A stretch of 64,000 nucleotides of DNA from Chitinophaga niabensis (GTDB lineage: Bacteria; Bacteroidota; Bacteroidia; Chitinophagales; Chitinophagaceae), in contig NZ_CP154260.1 of the NCBI RefSeq assembly GCF_039545795.1, positions 1,927,001 through 1,991,000 on the forward strand. Reading direction: 5' to 3'. Below, one piece after another: positions 54,701 through 61,017 of the stretch (positions are counted from its first letter, which is position 1; each line of letters begins with the position of its first letter). The position numbers and the translations under genes are program-made. The notes beneath the pieces are model-generated. The model searched no databases. It was not told where the DNA came from and saw nothing but the letters and a program-made list of their open reading frames with translations.

Positions 54701-55366
54701 TTAGTGGGCAGGCATATTCATTACAATCCTTTGTTTAAAGCAAAGCCATTGGAACGGATCGTTCCGCGCCCGGGAAAAAAGATCAGCTTTACGGGTAACC
54801 GGGTTGATGTGATCAGCAACGCAGCCTCCCTGAAAGGACAGCATCCCGGCAATGTACAAATACTGCTGGATGGTAAACCTGTTACGGCATGTGCAGAGCG
54901 CCTGATCATTACCCGGCCGGGTGCAGGCCCCGGAACCTGGTGGCCTGCCATACGCCGTGTAAGTCATACCAGCCCGTTGGTGGAAGAAGACTGGACACTG
55001 GAAGTAACAGATATCAACGCTGATACCAGCGTATATACATTTAAGTTAACCGGCTCTGTTACAGGTGAAGATGGAAAGGGAAGCAGTAATGCTGTTTTTA
55101 CATCCCGCTCCGGCAGGGTAATGATAGAACCGGGAGATATCTTATTCAATAAGATCAGGGAAGTGTTTAAGGTTTCAACACCTGTTGGGTTCAAAGTGAA
55201 ATGGGCAGTTGTACCTGCGTTTCCGGCGGAGTATGTACCTCCGGTATTAACAGATCCGGCGCAGGTTTACAGAACAACATTGGTGTCAGGATTAACGAAC
55301 GGGCCGCATACAATTGAGTTGACAGGTACATCAGGGATTGCATACCTGGAAGTACATCAGCCATAA
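51731..55366 (+). CDS. Exported beta-helix (pectate-lyase-like) protein fused to an SGNH hydrolase
   Basis: 1211 aa; signal to about GFAQ. Two IPT/TIG-like Ig folds (about 25-200) come first, then a Pectate_lyase_3-type right-handed beta helix, about 215-640 (GDGQSNDRAAIQAAIDKAHADGG, VYLPAGTYQLLYDTGC). Next is an SGNH/GDSL hydrolase, about 830-1000: block I IYGQSITG with Ser836, block II SIGGFAAS, and block V DNVHPN with Asp976 and His979. The C-terminal 200 residues are beta-rich. It joins a putative polysaccharide-binding or cleaving helix to a probable carbohydrate esterase. 60 nt after the PA14 gene and 19 nt before the hybrid regulator; one operon is likely. Confidence 0.9.
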   Translation: MMVRYLILAVMLLCELRGFAQSKPVIFNCSESVDPGDVIGIQGDGFGQHPGVWLSMVKNGSKVQLPPLHTSDTYISARIPKEMAGGVYTVWIENNGVKSDTRFINRARIMFAEFNEIMPGTVFRLFGRNLGLTGARSRVRFSGPGTIGSLEAAVIKSGPYEIQLKAPEGLVPGVHYQLYISNGGGAETLFDQPITIRRSGTIPFSTNVPWVADFNFTGNIYDVQKDPRLQQHATGDGQSNDRAAIQAAIDKAHADGGGIVYLPAGTYQLLYDTGCGIMMRSRVVLKGEGADKTIIQYGYGKPFSSERVKASYGWTLGWPDSRVEGMGMVWPGGISTSGLIGLTLKNRNESGEFVHTIKNMPEGGSSVILQNCHFDFNNGWGLAMVNVDKLLVEGCTFNSTAIHVRGINGPTRTWPWDVKNSYNLTFRNNKSYYYAGRFGANGCHHAVFENNLFVRDGDHQAHHETGGLSLDYVTDVLVQANSFEVRGKAIPVRNQGETILSQGGMANQQTLGRVSAATATSLSDNKNEYQDFTDRASTDWQYVIHPTNYSIAIVSGKGAGQWRTISGNTDTTIRISKPWDVIPAPGSRYVVTQWSAIRMIIRDNILKDNNRGIWIYSGGTDLVIAGNQLINSEGIYIRSDQRTANFRYNIAWNILVADNILKNTNGIRPAYIAAWLAQVKSDKLFGTGILGLEVRRNTITAFTPNVKNGWVKNEGYVNYVLDEEGKGISRDTVTPGILGSIFTFNKALQTEKVFSSGPAAHYTVYEDGSDLSQQSAELKALQQYEMVHPSRLNMPMPAPPVNPDSLGARLARTAEKLAASTPQQHLPVRILIYGQSITGSQVFTEKISDYLKEKFPHAAITIENRSIGGFAASQIVRTAPHDVYNSTADLIIFHVYGGERTGELEEFFSNLRRTSTAEILLMNHHLNADQKKPGITAMNYLRYIADKYQCELADISTEWTRYLADNKLEPKDLLRDNVHPNVEGNWLLAQLVGRHIHYNPLFKAKPLERIVPRPGKKISFTGNRVDVISNAASLKGQHPGNVQILLDGKPVTACAERLIITRPGAGPGTWWPAIRRVSHTSPLVEEDWTLEVTDINADTSVYTFKLTGSVTGEDGKGSSNAVFTSRSGRVMIEPGDILFNKIREVFKVSTPVGFKVKWAVVPAFPAEYVPPVLTDPAQVYRTTLVSGLTNGPHTIELTGTSGIAYLEVHQP

Positions 55367-55385
55367 AAAACATTATATTTAAATA

Positions 55386-58300
55386 TTGAGAACATTACTC
55401 CTTATCATGATCTGGTGCTGTGTTGTAACAGCAGCAGCTGCACGCCGGCAAAATGGTGTAACGGGCAAGATCGTACAGGACCTTCAGTTCAGCAGGTATA
55501 CCAGTAAAGACGGATTACCTGATAATCGTATCAGGTCTGTTTTCCAGGATAGCCGCGGTTTCCTGTGGGTGGGTACCATGAACGGTGTGAGCCGGTATGA
55601 CGGGTATACTTTTAAAAAATATTACAGCACCAATCATCCCAACAGTATTTCAGGTAACTGGGCCTTTGCTATCTGCGAAGATGCGGATAAAAATATATGG
55701 ATCGGCACGTTGAACGGCTTGAATGTTTTCAATACAGGAACAGAACAGTTTTCATCCTATGTAAATATTCCGGGGAATAAGGGATCCTTGTTTTCCAATA
55801 AGATCACTGCCCTGCAATTTGACAGCAAGGGTATTTTATGGATCGGAACGCAGAAGGGGCTTACCAGCTTAGACCCTGCAACCGGCCGTTTCAAAGTCTA
55901 TGACCAGTTCCCGCTGCGTACGCATATCAGCAAGATCATTCGCTCGCAGGACGATTACATCTGGATCGCCACAACGGAAGGCATGGTGCGTTATCATACC
56001 ACAGATCATACTTTCCGGCTCTATCCCATCAAAGTAAAACCAGACCCTTACGGCAGCTATTTCTGGTCCATCCTGGAAAATGAACGGGACCTGTATATCA
56101 CTACTGCCAGCAGCGGGGTGCTGATGTTACGTTTCAATACTATCATCGGGGATTATGAGCTAAGCAGTATGATCAATGAGCTGAACCCGGAACTGGAACA
56201 TACGGAAGTGTTTGATATCTGCAAATCCACTACCGGCGATCTCTGGCTGGCAACAGACCGGGGGCTTGCCAGCCTGGGCAGATCGAATAACAATATCCGG
56301 TTTTACAGGAATAATCCTTTCAACAATCAAAGTCTTAGTAATAATACGGCCTACACTGTTTTTATTGACCGTACGGATAATCTGTGGTGCGGTACGGAGC
56401 TGGGATTGAATAAACTCAACCTGCATGTATTACCTTTTCATTTTTACACATTCAAAGACCCTGCCGCTGTAGACCAGGTGCGCAGCGTTTTTACAGTGGA
56501 TGGCCTGAACATCTGGGTAGGTACGGCAAAGAATGCCTGTTATAAATACAATATAGCAGATAATTCCACGGCTACTTTTTTGCTGCCACCGGCGGGTTCT
56601 CCTTATAATGCCCACCGTTCCCTGTATATAGACAAAAATAAGGAAGTGTGGCTGGGTACTTTAGGAGGTGCAGTGAAATTAGATCCATCTGATCCTTCTT
56701 CTTCCCAAAGAGCGGTAGATGGGCTGGCGGTATTTGCTTTCCTGAAAGACTCCAGGAATAATTTATGGATAGGCACGAATGCGGGATTGTTACAAATAAA
56801 GCAAGACGGTACAAATACCTGGCATAAACATGATCCTAATGATCCGGGAAGCCTCAGTTCTGCATTTGTCCGTTCACTTTATGAAGATCATAAAGGCAAT
56901 ATCTGGGTAGGATTTGAAACGTCAGGACTGAGTTACCTGGATCCTTCCACCGGGCGTTTCACCAGGATCAAAGAAGTGTTAGGCAATATCATTTATACTA
57001 TCACAGAGCAACCCCGGAATGTATTGTGGGTAGGCTCAGAGCTGGGATTGAATAAAGTGATGACCGGGAACCTGCAGCAGGTAACTGTAAAAAATTACCT
57101 GGAGCAGGATGGCCTGCCTGATAAATCTGTCAACGGCATATTGCCTGATAAGGGTAATTTTTTATGGATCAGCACTATAAAGGGGCTGCTGCGTTTTGAT
57201 ATTGCAAAGGAACAGTTCCGGCATTACCTGCCTACTGTTACTTTTAGTTACAGCAGCGCTTATAAGTATAATGACCATACCTTCCTGTTCGGCACATCAG
57301 ACGGCTTCCTGGTTTTTGATCCTGCGCAGGTTTCCTCCAACACTGCCGCTCCGGAGGTAATGATATCCGGCCTTAAATTGTTTAACAGGGAAGTAGGGAT
57401 CAACCAGGTGTTTAACGGAGATATTATCCTGAAGGAATCCATCACGCAGACAAAGAAGATCGCATTGGGCTACCGGAATAATGTATTTACCATCGGCTTT
57501 ACCGGCCTTCATTTTTCCAACCCGGAGAACAACGCGTATGCATACAGGATGGAGGGCTTTGATAAGGAATGGATCTATACCAATGCGGCAGACAGGTCTG
57601 TGACCTACACCAACCTTGATCCGGGCACTTATACTTTTGCTGTGAAAGCAGCCAATAGCTCAGGTACCTGGAATGAAACACCTGCCACTTTAGAGATCAT
57701 TGTATATCCGCCACCATGGAAAACATGGTGGGCCATCACACTTTATATACTACTGGCGGGAACAGCGGTGGTGCTGCTGATCAGGCATTTCTCAAAACAA
57801 TCCCGGCAACGGCATGCTTTTGAAACGGAGCGACTGCTGCGGTTAAAGGATGAGGAGTTACATAAAGAACAGCTGAACTTCTTCACCAATATTGCACATG
57901 AACTGCAAACGCCGCTTACCCTTATAAACGGGTCTGTTGAGCGGATACTGTACAGGAACGAGCACGTGGAGCAGCAGAACCATAAGAATCGTTTTCTTTC
58001 CATTATTCATCAGCAGTCTTCCCGGCTTACTTACCTGGTGAACCAGTTGCTGGATTTCAGAAAAGCGGAAGCGGGATACCTGCAGGTAGATTACAGGGAA
58101 CTGAATGTTTCTACCTTGCTCACGGTAATTGCCAGGTTATTTGAACCGGTGCGTGAGCAGAAAGAACTGTTATTTTCAGCGGATATAAAGCCGGGCATTA
58201 CGATCCTGACGGATAAGGATAAACTGGAGAAGATCATTTTCAACCTCCTGTCCAACGCCTTCCGGCATACGGAAAGCGGGCATGAAATTATCATATCTCT

Positions 58301-59450
58301 ACACCAGGAAAATGAATGGCTGGAAATAGAAGTTGGTAATTCCGGCTGTAAACTTTCAAAAGAACAATTGCAGCAGGTGTTTGATGAATTCTATGCGGGA
58401 AATGAGATTTCACCTGACAAATACAGTCATGGTATCGGGCTGGCTTTTACGCAGCAGCTGGTGCGTTTGCTGAAAGGGAAGATACAGGTATTCCTTGAGG
58501 GAGATTGGATAACATTCCTGGTAAAACTACCCGTTGTACCGGTAGAAGCAGATGCCAGGCCGGTAAATGCAGCGCCTTCTTATTTATTAAGGTCTATTAC
58601 TGCGGGAGGTGAACCCTCTGCAGAATTGTCTGCCAAAGAGAATAATAAAAGGGCTATCCTGGAAGACCTGGATACGGAAGATAAAAGGTCCATACTGGTG
58701 GTGGATGATGAGCCTTCCATGCGCTTCCTGCTCCGCGATATTTTTTCAGAACAATATATTGTTTATGAAGCAGAGAACGGGCGGGAGGCATTGGAGCTGA
58801 TGCAGAACACTTTGCCTGACCTGATCATCAGCGATATTATGATGCCGGAAATAGGCGGTCTTGAATTGTGCAATAAAGTAAAGAACGCACCTGCCACCAG
58901 CCATATTCCTTTTGTACTGTTATCCGCCAAAGGCAACCTGGAACAAAAGACGGAGGGATATGACGCCGGAGCGGACGCTTATATTCCCAAACCGTTTGAT
59001 ACTACCCATTTACAGGTAAGGGTGCGCAAATTGCTGGAATACCGTGCCAGGATGATGAACCTGTTCCGGAAAAGTGATATCACGGCAGGCATTGCGGAAG
59101 AAGAACTGGAAGATGCGGACAGGAAATTTCTGAGTGATATCGTACGGCACGTGGAAGAGAATATGGAAGATACTGAGCTGGACAGCGCTTTCCTGGAGCA
59201 TAAAATGATGATCAGCAAAACCCAGCTGTACCGGAAACTAAAGGCATTGTCCAATATGACGCCGTCTGAATTCATCAGGCATGTGCGTTTGCAGCGGGCT
59301 GCTCATTTTCTGCAATCTACGCAGTTAACGGTAGCCGAGGTGTTTTATAAAACCGGTTTTAACAACCGCTCTTATTTTTTCAGGGAATTCAAAAAACGTT
59401 ATAACTGTTCGCCAAAAGAATACAGGGAGCAATACCGGCTGCAATTATAA
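55386..59450 (+). CDS. Hybrid two-component system regulator (HTCS)
   Basis: 1354 aa. Start is TTG at 55386; a stop at 55380-55382 prevents an earlier one, and ATG 55407 would shorten the signal. Order: signal, periplasmic two-component-regulator propeller, about 30-690 (repeated SRGFLWVGTMNGVSRYDG-type units); Y_Y_Y domain, about 695-775; one membrane helix, about 781-801; HisKA with His838 in IAHELQTPLT; HATPase (NLLSNAFRHTESGHEI, GIGLAFTQQLV); receiver with Asp1150 (DLIISDIMMPE); and AraC HTH at 1245-1350 (TPSEFIRHVRLQRAAHF, VAEVFYKTGFNNRSYFFREF). Senses a glycan in the periplasm and controls the locus. Confidence 0.97.
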   Translation: MRTLLLIMIWCCVVTAAAARRQNGVTGKIVQDLQFSRYTSKDGLPDNRIRSVFQDSRGFLWVGTMNGVSRYDGYTFKKYYSTNHPNSISGNWAFAICEDADKNIWIGTLNGLNVFNTGTEQFSSYVNIPGNKGSLFSNKITALQFDSKGILWIGTQKGLTSLDPATGRFKVYDQFPLRTHISKIIRSQDDYIWIATTEGMVRYHTTDHTFRLYPIKVKPDPYGSYFWSILENERDLYITTASSGVLMLRFNTIIGDYELSSMINELNPELEHTEVFDICKSTTGDLWLATDRGLASLGRSNNNIRFYRNNPFNNQSLSNNTAYTVFIDRTDNLWCGTELGLNKLNLHVLPFHFYTFKDPAAVDQVRSVFTVDGLNIWVGTAKNACYKYNIADNSTATFLLPPAGSPYNAHRSLYIDKNKEVWLGTLGGAVKLDPSDPSSSQRAVDGLAVFAFLKDSRNNLWIGTNAGLLQIKQDGTNTWHKHDPNDPGSLSSAFVRSLYEDHKGNIWVGFETSGLSYLDPSTGRFTRIKEVLGNIIYTITEQPRNVLWVGSELGLNKVMTGNLQQVTVKNYLEQDGLPDKSVNGILPDKGNFLWISTIKGLLRFDIAKEQFRHYLPTVTFSYSSAYKYNDHTFLFGTSDGFLVFDPAQVSSNTAAPEVMISGLKLFNREVGINQVFNGDIILKESITQTKKIALGYRNNVFTIGFTGLHFSNPENNAYAYRMEGFDKEWIYTNAADRSVTYTNLDPGTYTFAVKAANSSGTWNETPATLEIIVYPPPWKTWWAITLYILLAGTAVVLLIRHFSKQSRQRHAFETERLLRLKDEELHKEQLNFFTNIAHELQTPLTLINGSVERILYRNEHVEQQNHKNRFLSIIHQQSSRLTYLVNQLLDFRKAEAGYLQVDYRELNVSTLLTVIARLFEPVREQKELLFSADIKPGITILTDKDKLEKIIFNLLSNAFRHTESGHEIIISLHQENEWLEIEVGNSGCKLSKEQLQQVFDEFYAGNEISPDKYSHGIGLAFTQQLVRLLKGKIQVFLEGDWITFLVKLPVVPVEADARPVNAAPSYLLRSITAGGEPSAELSAKENNKRAILEDLDTEDKRSILVVDDEPSMRFLLRDIFSEQYIVYEAENGREALELMQNTLPDLIISDIMMPEIGGLELCNKVKNAPATSHIPFVLLSAKGNLEQKTEGYDAGADAYIPKPFDTTHLQVRVRKLLEYRARMMNLFRKSDITAGIAEEELEDADRKFLSDIVRHVEENMEDTELDSAFLEHKMMISKTQLYRKLKALSNMTPSEFIRHVRLQRAAHFLQSTQLTVAEVFYKTGFNNRSYFFREFKKRYNCSPKEYREQYRLQL

Positions 59451-59478
59451 TTTTCGGAAACTATAAAACTTATACACT

Positions 59479-60909
59479 GTGAAACGAACCATTCTCCTGG
59501 TATTGCTGCTGGCAGCCATTACCTGTAATGCTAATATCCGGCTGCCCCGTATTTTTAGTTCTCATATGGTATTACAGCGGGGTAGCGTTAACCAGATCTG
59601 GGGTTGGGCGGACCCACGCGAAAAAGTGAAGATCTCTTTTGCCGGCAAAACTATCAAAGTAAAGGCCGGGAAGAACGGTCAGTGGCAAGCGCAATTGCCG
59701 GCGATGGAATATGGCGGGCCTTACCGGATCCGCATTAAAGGAAAGAATGAAATAGAACTGAATGATGTGATGATAGGAGAGGTGTGGGTTTGTTCCGGGC
59801 AATCCAATATGACCATGACGGTACAGGCATCCCGCAACAGCCAGCAGGAAATTGCAGCGGCTCAGTTTCCTGCTATCCGTTTATTCACCGTTCCCAAAAG
59901 AGTAGCACAATTACCGCAGGAGGACCTGGATAATGGGGAATGGGTAGAATGCTCTCCCGCAACGGTGGGGAGTTTTTCCGCGGCTGCCTATTATTTTGGA
60001 CGTCATCTCAGCAATGAACTGAAAGTTCCCATTGGCCTGATACATAGCTCCTGGGGCGGCACAGTGGCTGAAACATGGGTAAGCGGCAATACAATTGAAA
60101 AGGATGCAGACTTTGCACCCAAATTACGCCGCCTTCAAACGGCAGATTCTGTTAAGGCCAACCGCCCTAATGATTTTCCCACTTTATTATATAATGGTAT
60201 GATCCATCCGCTGATACCCTACGGCATAAAAGGTGTGATCTGGTACCAGGGAGAGGGTAACCGGGACAGGGCATGGCAATACCGCCGTTTGTTCCCTTCC
60301 CTGATCAGCGACTGGCGGGAAAAGTGGAACAGGGATACTTTCCCTTTCCTTTTTGTATCGCTTGCCAATTACCTTCAGCCGGTAGATACACCTGCTGACA
60401 GTAAATGGGCGGAACTGCGGGAAGCGCAGGCCATGACATTAAAAGTTCCTCATACAGGTATGGCCGTTGCCATTGATATCGGAGAAGCCGGGGATATCCA
60501 TCCAAAGAATAAACAGGAAGTAGGGCGAAGACTGGCGCTTAACGCATTGAAAATTGCTTATGGGAAAACCCTGGTGTATTCCGGGCCGCTGTATGACTCA
60601 TTTGAAAAAGACGGACGTTCTATGAAGATCCGGTTCCGTGAAACCGGCAGCGGGCTCATCATTAAAAACGGCGAAACACTGAAGGGCTTTTCCATTGCGG
60701 GGGAAAACCAACAGTTTTACTGGGCAACCGCCGAAGTGCTGAATGATTCAACCGTAATTGTACAAACAGATAAAGTTCCGCATCCGGTAGCCGTACGTTA
60801 TGGCTGGGCGGATAATCCCCATACCATCAATTTATATAATAAGGAGGGCCTTCCGGCACATCCTTTCAGAACAGATGAATGGCCGGGGATCACGGTCGGA
60901 AAGAAATAA
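59479..60909 (+). CDS. Sialate O-acetylesterase-like carbohydrate esterase
   Basis: 476 aa with a GTG start and signal peptide (to about CNAN). Catalytic Ser108 in WVCSGQSNM, Gly-Asn blocks GLIHSSWGGTVAETWV and GVIWYQGEGNRDRAW, and late DIGEAGDIHPKNKQEVG with Asp and His: the SASA/SGNH pattern. Removes O-acetyl groups from sialic acid or from acetylated plant glycans. Exported. It lies 28 nt after the hybrid regulator and upstream of the SusC receptor, and shares the locus with the SGNH domain at 51731-55366, so the target is probably an O-acetylated glycan. Confidence 0.93.
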   Translation: MKRTILLVLLLAAITCNANIRLPRIFSSHMVLQRGSVNQIWGWADPREKVKISFAGKTIKVKAGKNGQWQAQLPAMEYGGPYRIRIKGKNEIELNDVMIGEVWVCSGQSNMTMTVQASRNSQQEIAAAQFPAIRLFTVPKRVAQLPQEDLDNGEWVECSPATVGSFSAAAYYFGRHLSNELKVPIGLIHSSWGGTVAETWVSGNTIEKDADFAPKLRRLQTADSVKANRPNDFPTLLYNGMIHPLIPYGIKGVIWYQGEGNRDRAWQYRRLFPSLISDWREKWNRDTFPFLFVSLANYLQPVDTPADSKWAELREAQAMTLKVPHTGMAVAIDIGEAGDIHPKNKQEVGRRLALNALKIAYGKTLVYSGPLYDSFEKDGRSMKIRFRETGSGLIIKNGETLKGFSIAGENQQFYWATAEVLNDSTVIVQTDKVPHPVAVRYGWADNPHTINLYNKEGLPAHPFRTDEWPGITVGKK

Positions 60910-60918
60910 GATGGTTTG

Positions 60919-60973
60919 TATACCATTCTGCAATTATAGTATACCTGTTGTTTAAGGCTCCTGTATAGTTTTG
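60919..60973 (+). promoter_or_regulatory. Candidate hybrid-regulator motifs and promoter before susC-like gene
   Basis: TATACC (60919-60924), TATAGTATACC (60935-60945) and TGTATAGT (60962-60969). TAGTTTTG (60966-60973) fits the Bacteroidota -7 element but no TTG is at the proper distance. A weak upstream element fits a promoter that needs an activator. Motif set similar to 47768-47812. Confidence 0.45.
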
Positions 60974-61017
60974 GGTATTCCACACCAACTATTATAAATT
61001 CTGATATTCCACTTATT

